From contig VCJN01003596.1 of assembly GCA_006384855.1 (NCBI GenBank), positions 124,001 through 188,000 of the forward strand: 64,000 nucleotides of DNA. The letters are read 5' to 3'. Position numbers and translations under genes: made by a program. Positions within the stretch are counted from its first letter, which is position 1, and the number at the start of each line of letters is the position of its first letter. This document shows, piece by piece, positions 22,201 through 33,720 of this stretch. The stretch is from Tetraselmis striata (Eukaryota > Chlorophyta > Chlorodendrophyceae > Chlorodendrales > Chlorodendraceae). A model generated the notes under the pieces. The model searched no databases and was not told the DNA's origin. It was given only the letters and a program-made list of their open reading frames with translations.

Positions 22201-24930
22201 CCCGTTGCTATACCCATCTGGATTTAGCATCAGGTTATTGGCAGGTTGCCATTGCAGAGGAGGACATCCACAAGACAGCGTTTCAGACACCTGATGGTCT
22301 ATGGGAGTGGATTGCAATGCCATTTGGTTTGTGCAATGCCCCAGCCACTTTCCAGCGCATGATGAATGACATCTTGAGACCATTTTTGCGTGACTTTGTG
22401 GTGGTGTATCTGGATGATATATACATATATTCAGATAATTATGATGACCACATAAAGCACCTTCGTTTAGTTTTTGAGAAACTTAATGAATATAATCTGA
22501 GGTTGCAATTAAAGAAATGTTTCTTTGGCATGCAATCTATGGATTATTTGGGGTATACCGTCGCTGATGGTAAGTTGTCTGTTTCAGAGGCCAAATTCGG
22601 AGGCCACTTAAGTGGCTGCAGTTAGGGATTGGCCTGTCCCTAAAACTCAGAGTGAAGTCAGAAGTTTTGTACAATTCTGCAATTTCTACTCTAAGTTTAT
22701 TCATCATTTCAGTGATTTAACTGCACCATTTACTGACTTATTGCGTAAGTCTAAGCCAGTTCATGTTAACTGGTCACCGGCGTGTCAGGAAGCCTTTGAG
22801 ACCCTTCGTCTGCGACTGATTTCCGCTCCGTGTCTTTCCATTCCTTCCATGGGGGCGGATGCGACGTTCACCGTAGCGACAGATGCGTCCAACGCAGGGC
22901 TTGCTGCAGTGCTACTGCAGGACCAAGGAGGAGGTCCTCAACCAGTGAGTTACTGGGCGCGAAAGCTGAATGCAGCTGAGCGTGGTAATACCTACAGTGC
23001 TTATGATTTGGAAGCTTTGGCTGTCTGTGAATCAATTAAGCACTGGCGTTGTTACCTTTAAGTGCTGCCGATTCCTTGTTGTCTCAGATCATGACACCCT
23101 GCGTCATCTGCTCAGGCAACCGGCGTAAAGGTTGAACCGGCGACAAGTGCGCTATGTACGCGGCTTGCAGCCGTTTGTTGGGTCCATATCTCTTGCATAC
23201 CGAAAGGGCAAGTGGAATGAAGCCGATCCGTTGTCGCGTAGACCGGATTTTAAGCCGATTGGTTTCGGTGGCTTATATTGGACCGGGGATGTGCCGGACG
23301 CGGCTGAATCACTCGTGAGTGAACATCGCCCATGTACTGCGGTATTGTCGGTTGTAAGTGCGTCGTCACTTAGCCTCGATGACAATATTCTCCGCCTTAT
23401 TAAGGCTGGATATGCAGAGGATGCGTTCTACTCCTTATGGGGGGGGGGGGGTGGAAGCAGTCCGGTCATGTGGTAGAGCACGATGGTTATTTTTGGAGAC
23501 ATGGACGTCTTTGCATACCAACCAATCGTGACATCATCAATAAGATATTGTATGAGCTACATGATTCTGTTGGTCACCGTGCTTATGCAAGCACCTTGGC
23601 ACGTGCCTTGGACCGTTTTTGGTGGACACGCATACGACATGACGTGAAAACCTATTGTGAACAATGTTCGGTGTGCCGGCGTGTTCGTGCACGTCCGCAG
23701 CCACCTGCACCAACACAGCCCTTACTAGTACCGCCACGTCCATGGCATACGGTTGGTTTGGATTTTATAACCGAGTTACCTGAGAGTAATGGTTAAAATG
23801 CTATGTTGGTTGTGTGTTGCCATCTGTCCCGGCAAGCACATTTTATTCCAACCACAGTCAACGTGACTGGTGGACAGGCAGCTGAATTATGTCTGAAGGA
23901 AGTATTCAGGCTGCATGGAATACCTCGTGTGATCGTCTCTGATAGAGATCCACGGTTCCTGTCTGCATTCTGGCAAACTCTGTGGCGGAGACTTGGCACT
24001 AAATTGAACATGTCTAGTGGCCAACATCCTGAAACAGATGGTTTGACTGAACGCATTAATGCCATAGTCACTGAGTTGGCTCGTGCGTTTTGTTGTTTCG
24101 ATGGTTCAAACTGGGTAGACCAGTTACCATTGATGGAATTTGCGTAAAATTCCAACAAAGCACTTGGCATTGAGCATGCACCATTTGAGATTATGTATGG
24201 TTTCAATTCCGAAACGCCTCCGGATGTATTGTTTGGTATGAGACCAACAATAGCATTCTCCCGTGATGCTCAGCAACGTATCCAAGATATGAAGGAGATT
24301 CATGAGTTGGTTCGGTCAGTGTTGGCTGTCCATAAAGATGAATTGACTGTTCGTCCTAGTGTTAGGCAACAGCGCAATCCTCCTATCTTCCATGTTGGAG
24401 ATAGAGTATCTCTGGGTACCCGTCTGCATAAGGTCAAAGGTCAGCCTTGCAAAAAGCTGATGGCAAAGCAGCTTGGCCCATTTTCTATTGTAGAGAAAAT
24501 TGGCGGTCATAGTTATCGACTGAAATTACATGCTGGTGTTAAGTTGCACCCAATATTTCATGTTAATAATTTAAGACCCTGTCCCACTGCGCCGTTGCGC
24601 CCGCGTGTACCTCTTGTTGTTGGTACCGGTGACGACTCTGATGATGAGTATGAGATTGACAAGATTACCAGCGTTAAGATCGGTTCCATGCCCGGTTTAC
24701 GTGGTACTCAGTTGCAATTCTTGTTCACTTTGCGGATGAGTCTATTGCCCCTGTTTGGCATCGTTTGTTTGATGTTAAAAGGACAATAGCATTGCAGGAT
24801 TTTATGGCTACTCCCAAATGGTTGGACTTTGTAAAGTCACCTGAATTTGTGGAGCATATGCATAAATACCCGGCATGTGTGCCGACTGCAAATTAAACTG
24901 CCTGTGGAATGCTATTTCACACTGTTGTCA

Positions 24931-24941
24931 AGGGGGGAGAG
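24931..24941 (+). promoter_or_regulatory. Polypurine tract of the Ty3 element
   Basis: AGGGGGGAGAG immediately precedes TGTAGTGTGACA, the expected start of a 3' LTR. Confidence 0.7.
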
Positions 24942-24942
24942 A

Positions 24943-25400
24943 TGTAGTGTGACAATAATGGCAAACTCTGTACGGGTACTGTATGATCGTAGCATCATTC
25001 ATGTACGAGTACCTGTTGTATCGTATGTGTGCGCGCGTGTGTCACGCGCCACAATACGAGAACTGGTGGATGATGAATCATGAGATGAGTCCTACTGGTA
25101 CCGGTACACTGTTCAGTAGTAGTTACGGGATAATACGCATGTGCGTACCCGTACCCGTAGCGGGCATATATGCATAATGCACCTGCCTCTGTAACATCAG
25201 TTGTATACTTGTGTATAAACTGATGTGTCAACTACATGTGCGGAGGTCTCTAAGCGACGACCTCCTGTTCGACACTTCAAGGCACGACTCTCCACGGTGA
25301 CGCGCTTAGCAGTGCGCGTGCTGCTTGGTGGTGGCTAGCTGTGAGCTAGCCATACGCATAAATAGCGGCGGGTGGTGACAACGTAGTAACCATTGTTTCT
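24943..25400 (+). repeat. Candidate 3' LTR of the Ty3 element
   Basis: It starts TGTAGTGTGACA right after the polypurine tract and carries a TATA-like CATAAATAG near 25349. The right end is uncertain because no partner LTR is present in the window. Coding-like sequence of the minus-strand gene resumes by about 25436. Confidence 0.5.
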
Positions 25401-27189
25401 TTCTTCACTATTGCCTCTGTGTTTTCACGCCAGTCTTGCCTTTTGCGCGTGACAAGGGGCGAGACTGCCGCACATGGGGAAGTGCCTGGTCCGTGAGGAA
25501 CCAGATGAACTTGCAATTCTGCATGCCATCGTTGCAATGATCCACCAAGCTTAGTGTGTTCTTGAATTCCGAAGTCCATGCCACATCCCAGGGCCCCAAG
25601 TTGAGCCCGTAGTTGTTGTCTGCGATAAGAAGATATACGGGCTTCACTGTGGATGCCACCAGCTGGTTGATGGTTTCCCTATGATTGTCAAAATCACCTT
25701 TGATGATGATGTGCCTATAAACAAAAACAAGTCACTCTTATTTTAGTGACCGCGTTGCAGTTGCATGCATGACAGCCAAGGGGGGGGGGGGGGGGGGGGC
25801 TTACTTTGAAATGAGATCACGCTGATGATGAATCAATTTCATTGTTGGGCATCTTTTGTCAACGGCGCAGCTTGAACGCGCTTGCAGAAATAGCCGCTCT
25901 TGACTTTCCTTATCCAATCATGCCACTTCAGGAAGAGTTTTTGTCGGACTGGAGTAAGCTGGCGCTGCTGCCTCGCAGCGGTGTACGTTGTTGTAGCAAG
26001 GAAAGTCCTCATGGACGACTCCTATTGAAGAGGGTCCTTAGGCGGTGTCATGCACTTGTGAGTGTGTGAACATATAGCACCTTAGTCAGCCAAAAAAATG
26101 GCAAATGCAAATTCGTACATCAAGCCCCACTGGATTTGGGAAAAATACGCACCACTTCTCGGCCAGAATGGCCTGTAGATACGCCTTGATTAGATCCTCC
26201 TTTGACCGGATCACGGGGTGGAGCAGGACAGCAAATCCCTGAGCATCAGATTTCTCAAGGTCCAAAGAAATTGTTTTGGTCCAGGTTCCGGTCGAGCGCA
26301 CAAAGGTACCCCAATGTGCGTCTAGATTACAAACACAGACAAGCCAAGTAAACGTCAGTTTGTGATAGACAAAGCCCGAACACAGCTACGAAGTACGGCT
26401 AATGGCGCAACCTACCGAATATACATGGCCATAGTGGGTGAGGACGATCCCCATGAGATACTCCACGTTCTTTAGGTGAGTAATGGCGGGAGTGCAAGTG
26501 GTGCCATTTAGAAACAGCGATAGATTGTCGATGGGATTCATCAAACGGTCGACCACCCGCCGAATCTGATTCGAGCACCACATGACGAGGTTTTATTAGT
26601 AATGACGCATGCCATGGTAGAGGCATATGGGATGTATGAATATAATGGCACGACTTACCTGTGGATATCCCCACCATGAATGTGATGTAGCAGTCAGCTC
26701 CTTCAGGACTTGCTCCGGGAAATGCGGCTTGAGGGATTGATCGGCTTCGTTCGAGTCCGGGGGGGGGGGGGGGGGTAGTAGCAATCGATGCCAACCTGCA
26801 GTGCCAACTTCTTAGTGAAGTGCATGTAGCCTCTATCCAGACACCTAGACTTATAGATCTTGTTGCACTCCTTGATGATAAAGGCATCCTTTGTGATGTG
26901 GCTTGATAGCAGACTTTGTTTTTCACTCCTTCGAGCAGCTTGAGAATGGTGTCTTGCTCGGGCATTTCCGGACTGCCGCTTTGAAACGCATCATAATGTC
27001 CTCGACTGCCTTCCAAATGTCAAATCTCCTCAGAACTGCAGCCTTGAAAAGAGCCGCGAAAGATGGCGGACCCAATTGACCCTGCAAAATAGCTAGACAA
27101 TGGCAAGTGTTAGGATATAAAAATTTATACTTTTTGTCGTGTCGGCGGTTTCACATATCCTATTCAATATGGCCCCATGTCCCCATCAT

Positions 27190-27305
27190 GTGGATAGACG
27201 CATGCTTCCATCCACAGCACGGACACATGCTTCCATCCACAACATGGAGGCATGTCTCCATCCACCGTATGGACGCATGCTTCCATCCACAGCATGGACA
27301 CTTGC
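27190..27305. repeat. Minisatellite, ~26-bp units
   Basis: About four copies of a unit like CATGCTTCCATCCACAGCA joined to TGGACA, with variation. It lies between coding-like blocks of the minus-strand gene remnant. The same repeat family occurs at 32349-32475. Confidence 0.8.
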
Positions 27306-28536
27306 CCACTTGTTCTACATGTATGACACGGCGACTTGTAAGATTTTTTACTAATCTCAAGCATATATTCTTAAGAAGGATAACTCAAACATGAATACTT
27401 AATTATGTAGACTGGAATAATAGTTGCTTTTATATTTCAAGATATATATTTTAGAAGTTATATATACTTTTGACTATCTGCCAAAAATATATATCTTTAT
27501 TTGGGGAAGGGCACTCACGTTTTCTGGATTCCGCTCAAGAGCGAATCCGCAACTCTTCCAAAGGTAGCTAAACCTCGAGTACTTCTCCTTCATAACTGGA
27601 TCCGTGACTTGGTCGTCCTTGCTCTCGCTACTCCAGCGCTTGTAAGAGAACTCTTCTTCGTCACCCTCAATGGCTTGCTTGTCATCTATCTGGCGGAGCA
27701 TCTCGTATTCTTTGCGAAGAAGGCGGAAGTTGTCAAGCTGGATGTTGATTGTGGTGTTGGCGTTGGTGACATTCTGGCGATCGCCGATGTATCTCGCAAC
27801 CTGTTCATTCAATGCACAGAGAACGAGGCACTCCCACTTGGATAGCTCCTGCTTTATGGCTTCGACGTCGTTCGGGAGATCACGAGTTTTGAAGCCGCCC
27901 TTCTGTGATTCCCGACAACGACATAGAACTTGAATTCCTTGATAATCCTTCCGATCCACTCATGTTACATGTACATGGAAACTTTGTTAGCAATAATTAT
28001 GTGGGGTGGCAAAACGTTGGGAAACTTTGGAGCAATCATGATCGAGAGTTTCACAGCACATTTCCGCTATAATACGCGCGGACATTTTAATATCGCGCGC
28101 GCGCGGGACACGAGTGTAAAAGCCCGCGTCAGCGAGACGCCCCGCCCAACCGCCTCACCCATTGCAGAGCCATCGTGGCCCGGCCCACCGTGCGCACCAG
28201 CTACCCGCTCTCGACCAGGGCCCTTCCAGGGTATTGCACCCATAGCGTTGACCGACATGTAGGTGGGAGCATAGGCGCCGAGGGCGCCCCATCTGCCTGC
28301 GAGACGGGCACCTCCAGGTGGGTTTGGGTTGGGTGTGGCTCGCAACCACCCACTGACTCACCCACTCGCTGCCACAGGGATGAACACGCCTCCATCGCCA
28401 TCCCCGTTCGCGTGGCCGTTTTTCGCCCATCGTGTTCCTTAGGACCAGTTGCATGAACGCACTCGGGGGAAGAACTCTCACGTTCTCCTCACTGCCCCTC
28501 TGTTGCACATGTGCCGCCCGTCACGTAGGGGGGCTT

Positions 28537-29100
28537 ATGGCGGCCGTAAATCGGCGGAGCCGCGTCCTAGAGGGCGAGTGCCTAGAGTGCCTAGTGGAGT
28601 GCTCCGAGGAGGCCTACGCCTCGGAGCCGCAGCGCTACAAGAACACCGCCTCCACAGCCTGCTTCGGCCCTCTCCTGGCCCCGGTGGCGGTCGTGGAGCG
28701 GGCAACGTGGGAGGCGCAGCACCAATTGGCCGCGTGGAATGAGCTCGGCCGGGACTGGCGGCTCTCGAATGCCGCCAAGTCCTTCAAGCTTTGCGGCTTC
28801 CCCTCAGCGCTGCTTGCCAGTTGGGTCAGCGACATCGTCAAGAAGTGTCGGGAGCCGAGCCTGGAGGAGTGGGACCGGGAGTATCCCTCGGTCAAGTACT
28901 GCGAGCGCGGCGACAACGAGAAGCTTGGAGTCGGCCGCCTCGTGCGTGGCTACGTCTTCCTGAAAATGCGCGCGATGGAGCTCCTGTTTCAGCAGGCGAA
29001 GGTGATTAGATACCCCCACATCCCCCCATGGGTGTGTGACCAACGCGAGTATGTGCATTATAAGTTCGAGCAGTCAGTGCTGGAGGAGCCAGAGATATAA
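28537..29100 (+). CDS. Hypothetical protein of 187 residues, frame continuing past stop codons
   Basis: The ATG at 28537 opens MAAVNRRSRVLEGECLECL; an in-frame ATG at 28432 lies in less coding-like sequence. Recognisable stretches such as DWRLSNAAKSFKLCGFPSA and RGYVFLKMRAMELLFQQAKV look like an ordinary soluble protein, but I do not know the family. The frame closes with TAA at 29098. It then continues in the same phase with coding-like sequence (WDKLQLPNLEQVIQRAGTWG, INYYPVTARMY, HPALTKAVAGFVT) interrupted by TAG, TAA and TAG, to about 29350. It is therefore either a decaying gene or a sign of stop-codon reassignment. It lies inside a presumed intron of the minus-strand gene and may be part of an unrecognised mobile element. 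Confidence 0.4.
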   Translation: MAAVNRRSRVLEGECLECLVECSEEAYASEPQRYKNTASTACFGPLLAPVAVVERATWEAQHQLAAWNELGRDWRLSNAAKSFKLCGFPSALLASWVSDIVKKCREPSLEEWDREYPSVKYCERGDNEKLGVGRLVRGYVFLKMRAMELLFQQAKVIRYPHIPPWVCDQREYVHYKFEQSVLEEPEI

Positions 29101-30924
29101 TGGGATAAGTTGCAGCTGCCAAATTTGGAGCAGGTTATCCAGCGGGCTGGCACGTGGGGCTTTCCTGAGCCCGCCCTGAGACCAGGTTGGGGTCAGCAGG
29201 GGCACATTAACTACTACCCAGTCACTGCCAGGATGTATTAGCACCCGGCGCTGACGAAGGCTGTGGCCGGCTTCGTGACATAAGGCGGCGTCGCTGATAG
29301 TCACCAGCATGCATAGGCGGCATTGCGGGAGGATGCCAGCATGTGTGTAATTACATTTCCAACATGTTTCTTTGCCGCACGGGGTGTGTTAAAGGTGTGC
29401 TCTGGGAACTTGCGCTTCATGCTGGCATGTGTCTGCTCATGCTTCTCTCGCTTTACCTTAGCGACATGCCCAGTGCCCAGACAATCTGCGCAGCCACAAC
29501 ATCACCATCCCTTTTAGTGACATGTTAGTATGCAGTGCGGCGCCGACAGTTTACCATCACCACCCCATTTCTCTTTTTCCTGCGACAATGTTGTGTAAAC
29601 ACCATGACTGTAAATGACATCAAAATATAATTGCAGCATACCTTCAGCACCACAATTGTGCCATTAGTCCTTGTGGCATTGAAGATTCCTGTGGCATCAA
29701 CAACTAGCTGGTTGCTGAGAGACTCTTCGGGTTTGATGAGCCCCTCCTTCAACAGTAGCCTGGCACGATGCTGAAGCTCCAGCTTGAGATCCAGTGTGCT
29801 TGATATAATGCCCTCCGCAGTGTTGAGCCCCACAGCAGCCAGCTCCTCCCCTTGCCCTTTCAGCATGTCCTCCACTGATGGCCACTTGATCATCAAGTTG
29901 CCATATGGCAGCACCATCTGCACCAGCTTCACCATGTCCGCGTCCCACTTGGAGCTGCTGAGGTTGATGAGACGCTGAAAGGCATCTTGAGATAGCTTCA
30001 TGTCAGTGTAGACCTGCACAGCGTTGTGCTCCCACATCTTTCTAATGTATGGCCAGCAACGTTGGCCTCTCTGCTGCTGCCAAGTGATGTTTAAACTGCT
30101 TAGACTCCAATATGGAGGCCAGCAACTCGGGCTAGTTGGCTAGGAGGGCGCCTAGGATAAAGCGGGGGTTGTGCGCTGCTAGCACATCCGCCGGCTAGCC
30201 CACTAGGTCCACCTCCTCCACGATGCCCGCCTCCTCCCCGTCAGCTCCATGCGCGTCGACATCGCACGGCTGCTGCTGCTGCTCCGCTCCTTCCTCACCG
30301 CCGGAAGGGGGTCCGAACTGTGCGCCGGGCCTGCCCTCCGCATACACAGGCTGCCAGCTGTCGTCGTCTCCGACTGCGTGGGTGAGCCACGCCTCCAACT
30401 GCTCGGCAGATGAACTTGCGCACCGTCGCTCGGGTCGTCGCCTCCCGCAGCTTGTAGGACAGGCCTGCCGGCCGCTCCCTCCCCGGCTTCTGGCCCCCGC
30501 CCTCATCGTCACTGCCGCTGCCCTCAGTGCCAGCTGACTCGGCCTCGCTGCCATTTGACTCGAACATTAACCGTATCTTGGCTTTTAGGCGCGCTACCTT
30601 CTTGTCGCGCTTCCGGCGCAGGATGTCCGCCTCCACTCGCGCCCTCTCCTCCGCCGCAAGTTGGGACCGCAGCTCCTTCTCCACTTCTTTCTGCATGTTG
30701 ACAACGCTCCGCTTCCTCCGAGGCCGTCGCTCTCTTCAGCAGGTATTTGACTTCTGACTCGAGGTTTTGCAGCTAGGTCGACACACGAGTCGTCGCTGCT
30801 GATGCCTGCAACGACGGCCCGGCCGGCATGCCGCTGCCGCTGGCACCCGCCCCTCCTCCTCCATCACCACCGGTATCGCCGCGGCTTTCTTAGACTGCCG
30901 TTTCTTTGACTTGTAGCCCATAGT

Positions 30925-31310
30925 ACCCGGACGGGGGACGGGGGGAGGGGGGCAAAAGACGTGGCTGTTGTAAGCAAAGATGGTATGCAAGCTGTTGTGA
31001 CATGCCGTGGTAGATGTTGCATCCCGACTGTACGCGGCAGCCAGCCCCCCCCCATCACCGCCTGCGCACCAGCCGCCTCGCTCCCGACACCGTCTGTACT
31101 ACCCCAAAAGGACTTGGCAGAGGTACCTACAAGGTCCCTATACATAGGTCGGGCACTATGGTGACTGCCAGTACGGCCAGAGGTACTGGAGGGCGCGTAC
31201 GCGTGCTCGCACGTTAAAATGTCCGATTTTCGGGCCCGGAACTGCGCTGTGTTCGGGTTTTACCTACATCAATAGCCAGGGTAAGCGTACCTTGGACCCG
31301 AAATCATCCG
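30925..31310. other. No gene recognised
   Basis: G-rich and C-rich sequence between two minus-strand gene remnants. The only open frames are short and lack motifs. It could include the promoter of the 30921 start. Confidence 0.35.
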
Positions 31311-32265
31311 TTTTCAGGATCTTGCCAACCGCGCTTTGCTTTAAAGTCTTAGAACTCCTCTTGCCGGTCACCAGAACAATAAACTTGCCTTGGCTATGAT
31401 CCTTGCCGTTGGCCTATGCACATTGCCGTTTCTTAGATTGGCGGGTCAAGAACCAGTTTGCCATGATCATAATTCCAGCTTCAACATTAATTTGTGTTAC
31501 GGCATGAGTGTGGTACACTTATCACCTCGAACTCAGAAGCAAGCTCGTGGACATGAGGCATGTGGAGTTCACGCGCGGCGAGATCGTTTGTAGGAGGCGA
31601 TAGGACTTCGATTGGTAACTCGAAAGTGCCAGCCAATCCAGAGACACCCGGCATCTGAGTGGAGAACACGAATAAGTATTGTAGACATTTAGTCAGCGGT
31701 ACACAAGCAAAACGTCAATGAACCAGACAGATGAAAAGTGACTGTCATGAGCAATGAATGGGCTCATTACGCACCCTGGCGTTCAATGTCACGAGGCTTA
31801 AAAGCTTGACCCCGGAACTTGGATCAACAAGATGTTGCGATCCATGCATTGCATACAAGCCAAAGTAACCATTCAAGAAGATGCTGAAGAGGTTTGTCTT
31901 GGAGTTCTTCCTCATGAAAGCGACTTTGTGCTTCGCGTATGGGTTCACAGCTGTTGAATTCAGGACGTCCTAAATGGTGTCTCTTGCGTACCGGGGGTTG
32001 AAAAGCCAAGCTGGAATGTAGCCCCAGTTACTCGACAAAGACGAAGCAAAGGTAGGGTTCATGGATTTTGGAACCAGGCCAGAGATGGGGAGGATATACT
32101 GTGTTGCATCACCGCCGTCGTTCTTGAATCTGAACAACAAACCATCTGTCCCGCTTACCTCGACTGACGGAACATCACCAAGCTTGATGATGGAATAGCA
32201 AGAATATGCTCCTAGTGCAGCCGGACCAGCAAAATTGCCGGCTTTGTCACATCTTTCCTCCTTGT
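31282..32265 (-). pseudogene. Exons of an unknown minus-strand gene
   Basis: After an acceptor-like CCCCGCAG, an exon starting at 32265 reads DKEERCDKAGNFAGPAALGA and runs through WGYIPAWLFNPRYARDTI. A TAG then interrupts, and the same phase continues DVLNSTAVNPYAKHKVAFMR to LLSLVTLNAR at a GT donor near 31777. A second exon (about 31660-31533) reads MPGVSGLAGTFELPIEV to HVHELASEFE, again followed by GT. A third block reads GKDHSQGKFIVLVTGKR and SAVGKILKTDDFGSK before GT near 31290. I do not recognise the family. Three donor/acceptor pairs and steady coding character support a real gene, and the in-frame TAG points to decay or recoding. It could be the 5' part of the ParB/methyltransferase gene. 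Confidence 0.5.
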
Positions 32266-32348
32266 CTGCGGGGAGAGTCACAACAATTAGTAAAATGAAT
32301 AATAATAATAGCATGACTAGTATGCATAATATAATAATATAATAATAG

Positions 32349-32475
32349 CATGGGCACATGCTTCCATCCACAGCATGGACGCATGCGTCCATCCACGGCA
32401 TGGACGCATACGTCCATCCACAGCATCGATACATGCGTCCTTCCACAGCATGGACGCATATTGTGGATGGACGCA
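32349..32475. repeat. Minisatellite, ~26-bp units, second locus
   Basis: Four to five copies of a unit like CATGCGTCCATCCACAGCA plus TGGACG, the same family as at 27190-27305. It lies just upstream of the exon starting at 32265. Confidence 0.8.
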
Positions 32476-32479
32476 ATCT

Positions 32480-33720
32480 TTCATTCAAATCATTACTTAC
32501 ATTTTCATTAACACACATACATTGATTCTCATATTTCCTTGCACAGGAATTCAATCACAGATTTACAAATGCAAGCATAAGTTAATGTACAAATGCATGT
32601 CTGTCTGTGTGTATGTGTTACAGTGTTTATAAGTGTGTATTTGTGAACGTTTGTGTGTTTGATAATGCATGCATATATTCACATATATTCAATTATATAT
32701 TTATGCCATGTGTGTATACGAAATAAAATATACATAAGTGTGCATACATGACATGTTTATGTGCACATATATTCACACATGGTATTTATGCTTCAACGTA
32801 AATACATGTACATACATGTATAATAGCAATAAACGTATATACGTATATACTTACATATAACCGCAATAGATGTGTAAATATAGTTGCATATCTGTATATG
32901 TCTGACACACATCTACAGATATGAAGTAACTTGACAGTTGAATCAGCGATGCGTCGATTTTCAGAAAATTTTAAAAGAACGGGTTCTATATCACTGGCCT
33001 ACAGTTCTATGAATTGCATTGCCAGCGCTTTGAAGTACCACCAGCGAGCGTTTGCATTGCCAGGGCTTTGAAGTACCATAGTTTTTTTCCATTAATACCA
33101 GCAGCGAGTAGCGAGTACCAGTACTAGTACCACCTGTTTTAGGGAACTGCCCTTTTTGTAACTCAAACCAGTACCAGCTGTACCAGCAGCGAGTAGCGAG
33201 TACCAGTAAGGATTGCCAGCAGCGAGCGTTCGCATTGCCAGCGCTTTAAAGTAGTCGCTACCAGAGTTTTTTTTCATTACCACCGTTCGTCGCCGTTCGT
33301 CAGGTCTATGGGGCGGGCATGGCGCGAAGCGCCGAGCCCGCCGCGTAGACCGGACCCAGGCGCCGGACGCCGTGGTTCGTCCGTCGTTGAACGCCAAACA
33401 ACCGTCGCCCGTCCGCCTCGCCGCCTGTCCGTCGACGGATGCCGGGCCCCGGGTACAACCCGGGGGGGGGGGGGGGATGTACAATGTAGCGACTGCTACG
33501 ATTGATCCTTGCGGCTCTCTGGATTCCACACTCATGCAACGGGTCTACTTGTAATGCAATCAATTTATACATGAGCTAGTATAGCTGCAAAAGGCGGTAA
33601 GGAAGTCACCCGAAAAGGCAATGTAGTAAACGTCCACTACATCAACTGCGACGACATCAACGAGGTGGAAGCAACAAGAAAGGAAGGTGCGGAATGAGCA
33701 CGCGCAGATAGGCATCAAAC
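32480..33720. other. AT-rich intergenic stretch and degenerate short repeats
   Basis: 32480-32930 is AT-rich with alternating CATATA/TGTGTAT tracts and no gene. 33000-33280 contains degenerate repeats built from CCAGCAGCGAGTAGCGAGTA and GCATTGCCAGCGCTTTGAAG. A poly-G run lies at 33461-33475. No protein motif is seen. Confidence 0.5.

Larger units (their letters stand above)
19276..25400 (+). mobile_element. Ty3/gypsy LTR retrotransposon, fossil
   Basis: The gag frame (19276-20262) ends in a CCHC knuckle, CFKCGEAHLLRDC. The pol part contains in order an aspartic-protease-like region (about 21280-21600), reverse transcriptase (21900-22600, with YLDD and FGLCNAPATFQRMM), RNase H (22840-23060, starting TVATDASNAG), an integrase with an HHCC zinc domain (about 23560-23690) and core (23800-24150), and a C-terminal part with HPIFHVNNLRP. 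The polypurine tract and candidate 3' LTR follow at 24931 onward. Gag and pol lie in the same phase across the gag end, an arrangement in which some Ty3 relatives use read-through. The copy is broken, with several breaks in pol, and no paired 5' LTR is visible, so its age cannot be estimated from LTR divergence. The right end is approximate. Confidence 0.9.
25436..30921 (-). pseudogene. Multi-exon gene remnant: coiled-coil, ParB/Srx-like and methyltransferase-like parts
   Basis: On the minus strand, a basic start (MGYKSKKRQSKKAAAIP, 30921) is followed by a coiled coil (LQNLESEVKYLLKRA; RSQLAAEERARVEADILRRK) and an acidic stretch. The exon 30056-29642 has MWEHNAVQVYTDMKLS and LVVDATGIFNATRTNGTIV and ends at a GT. 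The exon 27958-27519 has KEFKFYVVVGNHR, like the GxxHR box of ParB/Srx domains, then LVLCALNEQVARYIGDRQN. Further exon-like blocks lie at about 27081-26900, 26780-26660, 26583-26410, 26312-26145 and 26030-25860. The last (25697-25436) has YLLIADNNYGLNLGPWDVAW, resembling the DPPY motif of amino-methyltransferases with DNNY instead. Frameshifts, in-frame TAGs and a poly-G insert (26759-26776) indicate decay, and the 3' end abuts the Ty3 element. Several GT-AG boundaries are convincing; the full gene model is not. Confidence 0.5.
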
